A stretch of 64,000 nt of DNA from Gammaproteobacteria bacterium UBA2810 (GTDB lineage: Bacteria > Pseudomonadota > Gammaproteobacteria > Enterobacterales > Succinivibrionaceae): positions 1-64,000 of the forward strand of contig DEHC01000006.1 of the NCBI GenBank assembly GCA_002351705.1, written 5' to 3'. The notes below the pieces were generated by a model. That model was not told the DNA's origin. It saw nothing but the letters and a program-made list of their open reading frames with translations, and searched no databases. The position numbers and the translations under genes were made by a program. Within the stretch, counting starts at the first letter, position 1; each line of letters starts with the position of its first letter. Shown in pieces: positions 44,506 through 54,351 of the stretch.

Positions 44506-45972
44506 ATGCTGAGAAAAATTCTTACCGTTTCATTTTCGTTCCTGATGCTGACTGGATGTTCCGGCCTTTTCGAAAAGGATGTAGTAAAGATTGCGCCAGT
44601 CCCTGAATTTGACAACAAGGTGGAGATTCAGGAGCTCTGGAGCAAGTCAGTCGGATCAGGAAGCGGCACCTGGTACTTGCTCCTCGCCCCTGCAGTCGAC
44701 TCCAAGTACGTCTTTGCCGCCGACCGCAACGGAAATGTCTACTCCATCGACAGGATAACCGGATCCTCGGTATGGAGCACGGATCTCGATGACGAGGACG
44801 AGAATGATGACAGGCGGAGCGTAAGGCTCTCGGGAGGCGTTGCAGAGGGCGACAGCAATGTCTATGTCGGCAGCGAGAACGGCTGGCTCTATGCGCTTTC
44901 GAAGACTGACGGCACCCTCGCCTGGAAGAAGAATCCCGGCTGCGAGATAGTCTCGAAGCCTGCGGCCGAGGCCGGCAGCGTATTTGCCCTCTGCTCTGAC
45001 GGCAGCGCCCACGCATACAGCGAGTATGACGGAACGGAGCTCTGGAGTACCGCGGCCGAGAACCAGGGACTCACAGTGAGGGGCGTATCCTCGGTCCTTG
45101 CCAAAGGCGGCGTTCTCATCTACGGAACGGCAGCGGGCAACACGGCGATAGTCCATCAGAAGAACGGGCTTCTGCTCAACATGATCCGCACCGGGCACGC
45201 CCGCGGCGCTTCTAACCTCGAGCGCCTTATCGATGTTGACTCCACTCCCGTTCTTGACGGATCAGTTCTCTATACAGTTGCCTACCAGGGCGATATCGTG
45301 GCATCGGATCTGAGGCAGCACCGGGAGCTCTGGAGAAAGAAGCTTTCGAGCCTCGGCGACATTTCAGTCGGAGGCGGAAAGGTCTTTGTAACTGATGACG
45401 CCGGGCATGTCCACGCGCTTTCAAGCTACGACGGCGGCAGCGAATGGAGCAATGATGCGCTCTCCTACCGCAATGTCACCGGCACCGCAGCCGCAGGCGG
45501 CTACGTCATTGTCGGAGACATGGACGGATATCTGTATTTCCTCGACGCATATACCGGTGAGTTTGCCGCGAAATACCGTCTTGACCGAGGCAGCGTGTAT
45601 TCAGCGCCTGCCGTCTATGACGGCGTAATTTACGCCGAGACCTCAAAGGGCAATGTTTACGCGCTGGCACTCCCCGGTTTCGTCGCACCTGATGAAAGCC
45701 CCGCAGAGGAAGAGGAGCGCCTGAGAAAGGAAGAGGAGCAGGCGGCTGAGGAAGAGGCTGAGCGCCGCAAGGCGGAAGAGGAGGCTGCTGAAGCCGATGA
45801 GGAGTCCTCTGAAGATGGCAGCGATGATTCCGGCAGCTCTGACGATTCAGACAGTTCCGGAAGCTCCGGCTCCTACGATGATGAAAGCTCCGGAGAAGAC
45901 AGCGATGATTCCGGCAGCAGCAGGAGAAGAAAGGGCGGATTCAGCATTCTCAATCCTGGATTTTCAGGCTAA
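44506..45972 (+). CDS. bamB: Outer membrane assembly lipoprotein BamB with acidic C-terminal tail
   Basis: BamB is the beta-propeller lipoprotein of the BAM complex. It has a lipobox LTGC (Cys18) and eight-blade-style PQQ-like repeats (for example NVYSIDRITGSSVWS, WLYALSKTDGTLAWKKN, YLYFLDAYTGEFAAKY) up to about residue 393. E. coli BamB ends there (392). This protein continues for about 95 residues: a Glu/Ala/Arg-rich, probably helical segment, then a Ser/Asp-rich segment of about 40 residues, then Arg-Arg-Arg-Lys and a short hydrophobic end. I set the start at the ATG at 44506, because the longer open frame upstream crosses the yfgM terminator. Confidence 0.94.
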   Translation: MLRKILTVSFSFLMLTGCSGLFEKDVVKIAPVPEFDNKVEIQELWSKSVGSGSGTWYLLLAPAVDSKYVFAADRNGNVYSIDRITGSSVWSTDLDDEDENDDRRSVRLSGGVAEGDSNVYVGSENGWLYALSKTDGTLAWKKNPGCEIVSKPAAEAGSVFALCSDGSAHAYSEYDGTELWSTAAENQGLTVRGVSSVLAKGGVLIYGTAAGNTAIVHQKNGLLLNMIRTGHARGASNLERLIDVDSTPVLDGSVLYTVAYQGDIVASDLRQHRELWRKKLSSLGDISVGGGKVFVTDDAGHVHALSSYDGGSEWSNDALSYRNVTGTAAAGGYVIVGDMDGYLYFLDAYTGEFAAKYRLDRGSVYSAPAVYDGVIYAETSKGNVYALALPGFVAPDESPAEEEERLRKEEEQAAEEEAERRKAEEEAAEADEESSEDGSDDSGSSDDSDSSGSSGSYDDESSGEDSDDSGSSRRRKGGFSILNPGFSG

Positions 45973-46026
45973 GGTTGGATAAGTTTGTACTGTGGAGTTG
46001 CGCTCTGCAGGCATGAGGAATTTTGT

Positions 46027-47913
46027 ATGGTACCAGTAGTAGCTCTTGCCGGACGTCCCAATGTAGGAAAATCGACGATTTTCAACCGTCTGACCCGCTC
46101 CCGGGACGCTCTTGTTGCGAATTTCCCCGGTCTGACGCGTGATCGTCAGTACGGACATGCAGATGCTGACGGACAGAGTTATATCGTCATTGACACAGGC
46201 GGCATAGACGGCACCGAGGAGGGCGTTGAGGCCCTCATGGCCGGTCAGTCACTCGAGGCAATGAAGGAAGCCGACATCGTCATCTTCGTGGTTGACTGCC
46301 ACGAGGGGCTTATTTCCGGTGACGACGTAATCTGCAGGGAGCTCAGGAAGCTCAACAAGAAGGTTTTCCTCGTAGCAAACAAGATTGACGGAACCGATCC
46401 GGATTCAGCCATCGCCGACTTCTACAAGCTCGGCATGGGCGAGATCTTCCAGATCTCCGCGGCCCACGGCACCGGAATGGCCCATTTCCTCGATGAGTCG
46501 CTTTTCCCCGCGATAAGGCAGGTTGCAGCCGAGAAAAGGAAGAAGGAAGCCGAGGAGAACGGCGAGGAGATCGCCGAGGTATATGTTCCTTCCGCTCCGG
46601 AAGAGGATGACGTCAACAGGGACAACCGCGTCACTTTCATGTTCCGCGGAGATCGCATACCGCGCTTCCGCGATGACCTTACCTATGAGTGGGTTCCGTA
46701 TGACGCGGTCAAGCTTCAGGAACACGTCGAGTTCTCCCGCCATCACGGCTCAGTGCTGCTTTCTGTCTATCACGAGGGCGTCGACAGCCTCATGCAGTTC
46801 GATGAGGGAGACAAGCTCATGGGCGCCGACATAGTATTCTATGTGAAGTATATCCAGGAGCTCCCGTATGTCTCCCTGCCGGAGGATGATCCTTCCGTGC
46901 TCGATCCGAAGCCGGAGAATGAGGAAGAGGAGCCTGAGGATCTGAAAAAGCACCAGGATCCGGATCTCTCGGCCCCGGTTAAGTTCGCGATCGTCGGAAG
47001 GCCGAATGTAGGGAAGTCGACTCTTGTTAACAGGATCCTCGGGGAAAGCCGCGTCGTCGTCTATGATCAGCCCGGAACCACAAGGGATTCCATATACATA
47101 CCGATGGAGCGCGGCGGAAAGCAGTACGTAATCATCGATACCGCCGGAGTCCGCAAGAGAAAGAAGGTAACCGAGGTCGTCGAGAAGTTCTCCGTCATCA
47201 AGACCCTCAGGGCAATTGACGACTGCAACGTGGCAGTCCTCGTGATTGACGCAAGGGAGTCCGTGTCCGAGCAGGATCTCGGCCTCCTCAGCTACATCAT
47301 AAGTGCTGGTCGCTCGCTTGTAATCTGCGTCAACAAATGGGACGGGCTTTCCCAGGACCAGAAGGAGAAGATCAAGATCGATCTGCAGCTCAAGCTCGGC
47401 TTCGTTGATTTTGCCGACGTGCATTTCATCTCGGCGCTCCACGGCACAGGAGTCGGCAACATATTCGACTCAATCAACGAGGCGTACCGCTCAGCCGTAA
47501 CCAAGATCAGCACCTCGATGCTGACCCGCCTGATTATCCAGGCGCAGACCGAGCACCAGCCCCCGCTCGTGAGCGGCAGGCGCGTCAAGCTCAAGTATGC
47601 CCATGCGGGCGGGTACAACCCTCCGAAGATCATCATCCATGGCAACATGGTTGACAAACTGCCGGGGTTCTATAAGCATTACCTCATCAACTATATCCGC
47701 AAGGCCCTTGACATCAGGGGAACGCCGCTTGACATCAGCTTCCTCGAGGGCGAGAACCCGTACGAGAACCGCTCTGACCGAAAGACAAGGAGCGAGAAGA
47801 GGGCGCAGCAGCGCCGTGACAAGGAGCGCGGGCGCGGAAAGGGAGAAAGGAACGGGGCAAAGCCCGGGAAGGCACGCCCGTCTTCAGGTAAACAGGGCAG
47901 GGGCAGCAGGTAA
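46027..47913 (+). CDS. der: Ribosome assembly GTPase Der with an extra inter-domain insert
   Basis: Der (EngA) has two tandem GTPase domains and a KH-like domain and acts in 50S subunit assembly. Here G1 of domain 1 is GRPNVGKST (residues 9-17) and of domain 2 is GRPNVGKST (324-332). Other motifs are DTGG, NKID, DTAG and NKWD, and the KH-like domain spans about 495-575 with a basic tail. The protein has 628 residues against 490 in E. coli. Most of the difference is between the GTPase domains: residues about 165-317, which begin and end acidic but contain a folded-looking core of about 85 residues (about 200-282). The start at 46027 has a GAGGA site and the normal N-terminus. It ends the pilF-to-der block. 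Confidence 0.94.
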   Translation: MVPVVALAGRPNVGKSTIFNRLTRSRDALVANFPGLTRDRQYGHADADGQSYIVIDTGGIDGTEEGVEALMAGQSLEAMKEADIVIFVVDCHEGLISGDDVICRELRKLNKKVFLVANKIDGTDPDSAIADFYKLGMGEIFQISAAHGTGMAHFLDESLFPAIRQVAAEKRKKEAEENGEEIAEVYVPSAPEEDDVNRDNRVTFMFRGDRIPRFRDDLTYEWVPYDAVKLQEHVEFSRHHGSVLLSVYHEGVDSLMQFDEGDKLMGADIVFYVKYIQELPYVSLPEDDPSVLDPKPENEEEEPEDLKKHQDPDLSAPVKFAIVGRPNVGKSTLVNRILGESRVVVYDQPGTTRDSIYIPMERGGKQYVIIDTAGVRKRKKVTEVVEKFSVIKTLRAIDDCNVAVLVIDARESVSEQDLGLLSYIISAGRSLVICVNKWDGLSQDQKEKIKIDLQLKLGFVDFADVHFISALHGTGVGNIFDSINEAYRSAVTKISTSMLTRLIIQAQTEHQPPLVSGRRVKLKYAHAGGYNPPKIIIHGNMVDKLPGFYKHYLINYIRKALDIRGTPLDISFLEGENPYENRSDRKTRSEKRAQQRRDKERGRGKGERNGAKPGKARPSSGKQGRGSR

Positions 47914-47935
47914 GCCCCGCCTCGCCATGAGATGC

Positions 47936-47969
47936 ACTCCGTTTGTCAGCTGATGAACGGAGTTTTTTT
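47936..47969 (+). terminator. Terminator of der
   Basis: A perfect 8-bp stem ACTCCGTT/AACGGAGT with a 12-base loop runs into seven T residues. Confidence 0.88.
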
Positions 47970-47983
47970 ATTTGCCGGACCTC

Positions 47984-48118
47984 TTAAAGACCGGCAACCT
48001 CAAAGGCAATTCTTCTGTGAGCCCTCGTGAGGCGCTTAATATGCTTGATCTTAAGCTGATGAAGTCTCCAGGTGCTTTTTTTCATATGCCGGAGAAATTT
48101 GTTGCTCATTTTTTTCAT
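47984..48118 (-). CDS. Small, strongly basic 44-residue ORF
   Basis: A 44-codon ORF on the minus strand starts ATG and ends TAA. It has a good GGGAG ribosome site 6 bases before the ATG, which is the best evidence that it is translated. The product is about 40 percent Lys, Arg and His (segments MKKMSNKFLRHMKK and LKIKHIKRLTRAHRR), with one Trp and no membrane segment. This composition suits an RNA- or ribosome-binding peptide, but I do not recognise a family. A TAAAAT hexamer (minus strand, 48151-48156) is a weak -10 candidate upstream. It lies in the 620-base gap between der and purL, convergent with der. The longer plus-strand frames over the same region lack ribosome sites. Confidence 0.45.
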   Translation of the reverse strand: MKKMSNKFLRHMKKSTWRLHQLKIKHIKRLTRAHRRIAFEVAGL

Positions 48119-48322
48119 GACAGTCTCCCTAATCACAGACGCGCGCTATTTTACAATAATTCCGCATGGTGATACCTGCGCCTCCGGTAAAGAATATGTT
48201 AAAGAGAACCTGCCTGACACAGGCAGCTTTCGCAGGAATTGAGCCCACGCGGGCGTTAAGTGCTAATATAAGCTGTCTTTGCGTTTTGCCGCACGAGAGC
48301 CTGGCTGATCTCCTGTATGCTA

Positions 48323-48351
48323 TCGACTTGAAATCAGTCCTTTACTATAAT
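48323..48351 (+). promoter_or_regulatory. Promoter of purL
   Basis: -35 TCGACT (48323-48328), a 17-base spacer and a perfect -10 TATAAT (48346-48351). It predicts a leader of about 175 bases. No palindromic PurR box (ACGCAAACGTTTGCGT type) is visible over it. Confidence 0.65.
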
Positions 48352-48371
48352 TGCGGTAAGATTTAGTGATG

Positions 48372-48460
48372 CCGGATGACTGCATGCAGGGTTCTGCCTG
48401 CGCGCTGATTCCGGCAGAGTTAAGGTTGGATCCAGGATCGGCTTGCGAGCGGTCATCCGG
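48372..48460 (+). promoter_or_regulatory. Structured 5' leader of purL
   Basis: A 12-bp helix (48372-48383 with 48449-48460, one G-T pair, core CCGGATGAC/GTCATCCGG) closes a 65-base loop. Inside are competing hairpins: GCAGG/CCTGC (48386-48401) and TCTGCC/GGCAGA (48393-48418), which share bases and cannot both form. The closing helix is followed by ATTTTG and by about 70 bases to the purL start. The layout is like a riboswitch or other cis-acting RNA, but I recognise no known class. Confidence 0.45.
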
Positions 48461-48535
48461 ATTTTGAGCTGTAACGGAATCAGTCCCGGAACTTCCTGTT
48501 TCAGGCCTGATAATCAAACTGGGGCAATGTTCCAT

Positions 48536-51500
48536 ATGGAAATTTTTAAGGGCGCTCCCGCGCTGTCGGCTTTCAGAATCAGTAAAATCATGACTTCATG
48601 CCATGAGCTGTCTCTGCCTGTCACTGATGTTTATGCAGAATTCGTGCATTTCGCAGATTTGAACTCTCCTCTGACAGATTCAGACAGGGAGGTCCTTGGC
48701 AAGCTTCTTGTCTACGGTCCGCGTGCCGACAAAAAGGACACCTCAGGCGAGCTTTACCTCGTTATCCCCCGTCCCGGCACAATTTCCCCCTGGTCATCAA
48801 AGGCAACTGATATCGCGAAGAACTGCGGTCTGACCTCCGTGAAGCGTCTTGAGCGCGGCATTGCCTATTACGTAAAGTCTGAGTCCCCGCTGACCGCGGA
48901 GCAGCAGAAGAGCTTTATCCCCCTAATCCATGACCGGATGATGGAAGTTGTCACCCACAGCATGGATGATGCCGAGAAGCTCTTCTCCAAGCAGACTCCC
49001 GCACCCATGACCTCCATTGATGTCCTCGGGCGCGGCAAGGAGGCACTGCAGGAGGCAAATGTCAGTCTCGGCCTGGCGCTCTCCTCTGACGAGATGGACT
49101 ACATAGTCAAGTCGTTCACCGAGATGAAGCGCAACCCCAATGACGTCGAGCTCTACATGTTCGCCCAGATGAACTCCGAGCACTGCCGTCACAAGGTCTT
49201 CGGAGCGGACTGGACAATCGACGGAGTGAAGCAGGACAAGTCCCTGTTCGAGATGATCAAGAACACCACCAAGGTCACGCCTGATCATGTCCTCTCCGCA
49301 TACTCTGACAATGCAGCGGTCATGGAAGGCTCACGCGCCGGACGCTGGTTCGCGGATCCCTCAACCCACAGATATTCCTATCACAACGAGGATATTGATA
49401 TCCTCATGAAGGTTGAGACCCACAACCATCCTACTGCAATTTCCCCGTACCCAGGCGCGGCCACCGGTTCAGGCGGCGAAATCCGCGATGAAGGCGCAAC
49501 CGGCTCAGGCTCAAAGCCCAAGGCCGGCATCTGCGGCTTCTCCGTATCGAACCTCCGCATCCCCGGATTCGAGCAGCCCTGGGAAACCGACTTCGGCAAG
49601 CCGGACAGAATCTCCAGCGCGCTGGACGTCATGATCGACGGACCTCTCGGTGCAGCCGGATTCAACAATGAGTTCGGGCGTCCGAACCTCGCAGGATACT
49701 TCAGAACCTATGAGGAGAAGGTCAACAGCTACAACGGGCTTGAGGTCCGCGGCTACCACAAGCCTATCATGCTTGCAGGCGGAATCGGCAACATCAGGCA
49801 CGAGCATATCAAGAAGGGCTCAATCCCGGTAGGCGCAAAGCTCATTGTCCTCGGAGGACCTGCAATGAACATCGGCCTCGGCGGCGGTGCAGCATCCTCC
49901 ATGACTTCAGGACAGTCCTCCGCAGAGCTCGACTTCGCCTCAGTACAGCGCGACAACCCCGAGATGGAGAGAAGGTGCCAGGAGGTTATCGATGCCTGCT
50001 GGGCCATGGGCAGCGCAAACCCGATCCTCTTTATTCACGATGTCGGCGCAGGCGGACTCTCGAATGCCATGCCTGAGCTTGTCCATGACGGAGGCGTCGG
50101 CGGCGTGTTCGAGCTTCGCAAGGTTCCTAACGACGAGCCCGGCATGAGCCCTTATGAAATCTGGTGCAACGAGTCCCAGGAGCGCTATGTGCTCGCCGTC
50201 TCAGACGAGGACTTCCCGGTCTTCGAGCAGATCTGCAAGAGGGAAAGGGCGATGTTCGCAGTCATCGGCACTGCCATCAAGGAGCATCACCTCGAGCTTG
50301 ACGACTCATACTTCAAGAACCGTCCGGTAGATCTTTCCCTCAGCGTGCTTCTCGGGAAGCCTCCCAGAATGCACAAGAACGTTAAGAGCCTTCAGGTTAA
50401 GGGCGAGCCTCTTGACCTCAGCGCAATATCGCTCCGCGATGCGGTCATGCGCGTGCTGAGGCTTCCTACCGTTGCCGAGAAGACCTTCCTCATCACCATC
50501 GGCGACAGAACCGTAACCGGCCTTGTCGCACGTGATCAGATGGTCGGCCCGTGGCAGATCCCTGTATCAGACTGCGCTGTAACCGAAGCCTCTTATGACA
50601 CCTACAACGGCGAGGCAATGGCAATGGGCGAGAGAACCCCGCTTGCCCTCCTCAACTACGCAGCATCCGCCAGAATGGCAGTAGGCGAGGCCCTCACCAA
50701 CATCGCTGCGGCCGACATCGGCGGCCTTGACAGGGTTAAGCTCTCCGCAAACTGGATGGCCGCAGCAGGCCACCCGGGTGAGGATGCAGGCCTGTACGCA
50801 GCCGTAAAGGCTGTCGGCATGGAGCTCTGCCCGGCTCTCGGCGTCAGCATTCCTGTCGGAAAGGACTCGATGTCCATGAAGACCACCTGGCACCAGGACG
50901 GCGAGGAGAAAACCGAGACTGCTCCGCTTTCCCTGATTGTCAGCTCGTTCGCGAGAGTTGAGGATGTCAGGAAGACCCTGACTCCGGTTCTCCGCACTGA
51001 CAAGGGCGACACCTCCCTCATCCTCATCGATCTCGGCAACGGACAGTGCCGCCTCGGCGGATCCAGCCTTGCCCAGGTTTACAAGCAGCTCGGTGATGTC
51101 ACTCCTGACGTTGACAACCCGGTAAGCCTCAAGGGCTTCTTCAACGCGATGCAGTTCCTGCTTTCGCGCGGCAAGATTATCGCCTACCACGACCGTTCTG
51201 ACGGCGGACTCTTTGTCACCCTCGCGGAAATGGCCTTTGCCGGCCACTGCGGCGTAAATGTCGCAATTGATCAGCTCGGCGTAAACGACCTCGCGGTCCT
51301 CTTCAACGAGGAGCTCGGAGCCGTAATCCAGGTCAGCAACAAGGACAAGGAAACTGTCCTCAACGTTCTTTCCGGCCACGGCCTCGGAAACTGCTGCGTA
51401 ACCATCGGAACCGTTACCGATGATGACAGCATCGTAATCACCAGGAACGGCGAGCCGGTATTCTCGGAGTCGAGGACTGCCCTCCGTTCCGTATGGGGCG

Positions 51501-52429
51501 AGACGACCTATCACATGCAGGCCATCCGCGACAACCCGGCTTCTGCAAAGAGCGAGTTTGACGCAAAGTCTGACAGCAGTGATCCGGGCCTCAGCGTCAG
51601 CCTCACCTATGACGTGAACGATGATGTCGCAGCTCCGTACATTGAGTCCGGCAACGCTCCTAAGATCGCCATTCTCCGCGAGGAGGGCGTCAACTCCGAG
51701 AACGAGATGGCCGCGGCCTTCGCACATGCAGGCTTCGAGGCAGTCGATGTCCACATGAGCGACATCCTCAGCGGCAGGGTATCGCTCTCCGGCTTCAAGA
51801 TGCTCGCTGCCTGCGGCGGCTTCTCCTATGGAGACGTTCTCGGTGCCGGCGAGGGCTGGGCAAAGTCCGTCCTGTTCAACTCCAGGGCAAGGGACGAGTT
51901 TGCCGCATTCTTCGAGAGGAATGACACGCTTGCGCTCGGCGTATGCAACGGCTGCCAGATGCTCTCCAACCTCCGCGAGCTTATTCCGGGTGCAGAGCTT
52001 TGGCCGCACTTCGTCAGGAATGAGTCCGAGAGGTTCGAGGCAAGGTTCAGCCTTGTCGAAATCGAGAAGTCCAAGTCACCCCTCTTTGACGGAATGGCCG
52101 GCTCCCATATGCCTATAGCCGTTGCGCACGGTGAGGGAAGGGCTGAGTTCGATTCCGAGGATACCCTCAGGAAAGCCGAGGAGGCTGGTCTTGTCGCAGT
52201 ACGCTTCGTTGACAATTACGTAAAGCCTACCGTCAGGTACCCGTTCAACCCGAACGGCTCTCCGAACGGCATTACCGGCATTACCTCGGCTGACGGCCGC
52301 GTCACCATCATGATGCCGCACCCGGAGCGCTGCCAGAGAGCTGTATCCAATTCCTGGCATCCTGATGACTGGCAGGAAGCAGGTGCGTGGCTCAGGCTTT
52401 TCAGAAACGCAAGGAAGGCGATCGGCTGA
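48536..52429 (+). CDS. purL: Phosphoribosylformylglycinamidine synthase
   Basis: PurL converts FGAR, glutamine and ATP to FGAM in purine synthesis. This is the large single-chain type found in gammaproteobacteria: 1297 residues against 1295 in E. coli. The N-terminal PurS-like domain begins [13 protein letters not shown]. The two AIRS-like halves carry [13 protein letters not shown] and the ATG motif [13 protein letters not shown]. The C-terminal glutaminase domain has the nucleophile Cys1137 (LGVCNGCQM) and the closing HPER. The start at 48536 follows E. coli; an ATG three codons earlier is possible and is closer to the GGGG site. Promoter and structured leader lie upstream and a strong terminator downstream. 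Confidence 0.97.
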   Translation: MEIFKGAPALSAFRISKIMTSCHELSLPVTDVYAEFVHFADLNSPLTDSDREVLGKLLVYGPRADKKDTSGELYLVIPRPGTISPWSSKATDIAKNCGLTSVKRLERGIAYYVKSESPLTAEQQKSFIPLIHDRMMEVVTHSMDDAEKLFSKQTPAPMTSIDVLGRGKEALQEANVSLGLALSSDEMDYIVKSFTEMKRNPNDVELYMFAQMNSEHCRHKVFGADWTIDGVKQDKSLFEMIKNTTKVTPDHVLSAYSDNAAVMEGSRAGRWFADPSTHRYSYHNEDIDILMKVETHNHPTAISPYPGAATGSGGEIRDEGATGSGSKPKAGICGFSVSNLRIPGFEQPWETDFGKPDRISSALDVMIDGPLGAAGFNNEFGRPNLAGYFRTYEEKVNSYNGLEVRGYHKPIMLAGGIGNIRHEHIKKGSIPVGAKLIVLGGPAMNIGLGGGAASSMTSGQSSAELDFASVQRDNPEMERRCQEVIDACWAMGSANPILFIHDVGAGGLSNAMPELVHDGGVGGVFELRKVPNDEPGMSPYEIWCNESQERYVLAVSDEDFPVFEQICKRERAMFAVIGTAIKEHHLELDDSYFKNRPVDLSLSVLLGKPPRMHKNVKSLQVKGEPLDLSAISLRDAVMRVLRLPTVAEKTFLITIGDRTVTGLVARDQMVGPWQIPVSDCAVTEASYDTYNGEAMAMGERTPLALLNYAASARMAVGEALTNIAAADIGGLDRVKLSANWMAAAGHPGEDAGLYAAVKAVGMELCPALGVSIPVGKDSMSMKTTWHQDGEEKTETAPLSLIVSSFARVEDVRKTLTPVLRTDKGDTSLILIDLGNGQCRLGGSSLAQVYKQLGDVTPDVDNPVSLKGFFNAMQFLLSRGKIIAYHDRSDGGLFVTLAEMAFAGHCGVNVAIDQLGVNDLAVLFNEELGAVIQVSNKDKETVLNVLSGHGLGNCCVTIGTVTDDDSIVITRNGEPVFSESRTALRSVWGETTYHMQAIRDNPASAKSEFDAKSDSSDPGLSVSLTYDVNDDVAAPYIESGNAPKIAILREEGVNSENEMAAAFAHAGFEAVDVHMSDILSGRVSLSGFKMLAACGGFSYGDVLGAGEGWAKSVLFNSRARDEFAAFFERNDTLALGVCNGCQMLSNLRELIPGAELWPHFVRNESERFEARFSLVEIEKSKSPLFDGMAGSHMPIAVAHGEGRAEFDSEDTLRKAEEAGLVAVRFVDNYVKPTVRYPFNPNGSPNGITGITSADGRVTIMMPHPERCQRAVSNSWHPDDWQEAGAWLRLFRNARKAIG

Positions 52430-52480
52430 TTGAGTGAGTCAGCCCTGCCGGCATAAGCCGGCACGCCTCATGTTCAACAG

Positions 52481-52526
52481 GCGGACCATTGCGGCCGGGA
52501 CACCGGCCGGACTGGTCCGCTTTTTT
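52481..52526 (+). terminator. Terminator of purL
   Basis: A two-part stem, GCGGACCA/TGGTCCGC with inner GGCCGG/CCGGCC, is followed by TTTTTTATT. Confidence 0.92.
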
Positions 52527-52701
52527 ATTGAGCTTAAAGGTCATACCCTGGACGGCTTCCCTATCCTCAATGCTGCATCTTTTCATTTATGTGAGCATGC
52601 GGGCGCATGAGGACGCCAGGATTTTGTAAAATAATAAGATCTGTGCAAGACTTGGCAGCTGTTCGGCTATATTGGCAAAGCTTTTTCCGGCAGGTACTAA
52701 A

Positions 52702-54069
52702 ATGAAGAATTTTTCAGTTTCTTTGAAAGCTCCCGTAAACAGTTTCAGGGAAATCAGAGACGGTCTGAGGAGCCCTGAAACCAGAGGCAGGGCAGTCTCT
52801 GACCTTATGGTGTATCTGGCCGGGGCATTTCTGAGTCTCGTTTTGCTGCTGGCGGCCGGCTATTACCTAATTGCGGTTGCAGTGTCAGGGATCAAGTACG
52901 ACTCCTTCTCGGACTCCGCACTCAGCGGCCTTAACAGCAGGTCAGGCCTGGCAAAGCTGACCAAGAACGGCGGTGAGGGCGGTTTTTTCGAGAAGAATTC
53001 CTATTACCGCCTGGAACTTCCTTTAATCAGCACCGCACTTAACCTGACGGCTGTAACTCATCTGGGACTCTTCAGCTCTTCCACATCAGTCGTGCTGCAG
53101 AGCATTTCCGTCGGATCGGATATTCAGGATCTGAATGTTTCCGGAGGCGGAACCCTGGTCTCCTTTGATCTGGATTTTTCAGCTGAGAGCCCGGTGCCTC
53201 AAAACGTCAGAACCGGTGACATAAGGGCTGAGGACGGAAGCCGGAGCCTTGTCCTGAGCGGACTCACTGCAAGAAAATGCGGGGCAGGGGATGCGTCCTG
53301 CGACTATATGGTTTCGGCCGCAGAGATTTCAGTACGTGATTCCGGCAGGGATGTATCGTACTCACTGAAGAATGTCCAGCTTCCGCTGAAACTTTCCGCA
53401 GAAAACAGCGGAAAGACAGTATCCCTTAACAAAGGGACTGTCTCGGCCGCGGACCTCAGGTTCGGCACAGCCGGAAGCTTCTCCGCATCAGGCCTCAGGC
53501 TGAGCGGGGAATTCTCGAATGAGGCTGACAGCTTCAATGCCGAGAAGCTCTCGCTCGGCGCGAAGCAGGCCAGGATAAACCTTGCCGGCATGCAGCAGGG
53601 TGAGGAGTTTGACTTCGATCAGAGGTTTGTCGTCAAAGGCTCAGTCAGAAACGGCGGCAGCAGCTTTTTCCAGCACCTTTCCGCCTTACTTGAGCCCATT
53701 GATTTCTCGAATTTCACAGTGAAGTCAGGCCCGTTCAGAAAAGCGGCAGAGGCAGACAGCTATTTTGCCAAAAACAAGACAATAATTGAGATAAAACAGC
53801 TTCAGGCAGTCTCAGGCGACGCCACGACCACCTCGGATTTTACCCTGAGCAATGGCTACGCTGACTTCGCGCAGGAAGACATCAGGGCAGAGCTCCTCTT
53901 CAAGGAAGACTTCCTTGCCAATTTCTCCGCATGGAATGATACCGTGGAGAAGCTCCGCAAGCCTGAGTACATAAAGAACTCTTCAGATGCGCCCGGTTAC
54001 CTTGCCACCACCATCAGGTACGTAAGAGGAAATCTCGCGGCCGGAGACACGATTCTTTTCAGCAGATAG
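52702..54069 (+). CDS. Membrane-anchored periplasmic protein of unknown function
   Basis: The product has 455 residues. A cytoplasmic N-terminus of about 45 residues is followed by one transmembrane helix at about 47-70 (LMVYLAGAFLSLVLLLAAGYYLI) and then a long, Ser/Gly-rich, beta-looking periplasmic domain with a pair of cysteines (RKCGAGDASCDYM) that could form a disulfide. It recalls in a general way the N-terminally anchored DUF945/YdgA proteins, but I see no motif that proves this and I do not assign a family. The start is the ATG at 52702 rather than an upstream TTG. It is a single gene between purL and gyrA, both with their own signals. Confidence 0.65.
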   Translation: MKNFSVSLKAPVNSFREIRDGLRSPETRGRAVSDLMVYLAGAFLSLVLLLAAGYYLIAVAVSGIKYDSFSDSALSGLNSRSGLAKLTKNGGEGGFFEKNSYYRLELPLISTALNLTAVTHLGLFSSSTSVVLQSISVGSDIQDLNVSGGGTLVSFDLDFSAESPVPQNVRTGDIRAEDGSRSLVLSGLTARKCGAGDASCDYMVSAAEISVRDSGRDVSYSLKNVQLPLKLSAENSGKTVSLNKGTVSAADLRFGTAGSFSASGLRLSGEFSNEADSFNAEKLSLGAKQARINLAGMQQGEEFDFDQRFVVKGSVRNGGSSFFQHLSALLEPIDFSNFTVKSGPFRKAAEADSYFAKNKTIIEIKQLQAVSGDATTTSDFTLSNGYADFAQEDIRAELLFKEDFLANFSAWNDTVEKLRKPEYIKNSSDAPGYLATTIRYVRGNLAAGDTILFSR

Positions 54070-54287
54070 CTGATCGTAGGGAGTATAGCCGCAGAGCACG
54101 CAGTTATACGTCAGTTTTTATAAAATTCTCTTTCAATTCAATACAGCGGCATGATGTCAGGATATACATGCCGCCATGCATCTGTTTCAGTATAATCAGA
54201 TAATTCCGGGCGTATATATATGTATGCTTATCACGGAATAATGCGGTATACAAACCCCGACTGCGGGGAACGATATCCCCGGCAAGC

Positions 54288-54316
54288 TTAAGAAAAACAC
54301 GCCTTTATGCTATAAT
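54288..54316 (+). promoter_or_regulatory. Promoter of gyrA
   Basis: -35 TTAAGA (54288-54293), a 17-base spacer and -10 TATAAT (54311-54316), ending 35 bases before the ATG. A second TATAAT near 54191 has no good -35. Confidence 0.65.
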
Positions 54317-54351
54317 TGAAAAGGTTTATTAAGAGAATTTCGGTAGTTTAC

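Noticed and set aside
48166..48366. A 66-codon plus-strand frame before purL.
   Set aside because: It contains the likely purL promoter hexamers and has no ribosome site.
50567..52009. A 480-codon open frame antisense to purL, and similar long antisense frames over trpE-trpB, ydiJ and der.
   Set aside because: They mirror strongly conserved genes on the other strand, lack ribosome sites and show no recognisable protein. High GC and third-position bias of the real genes produce such shadows.
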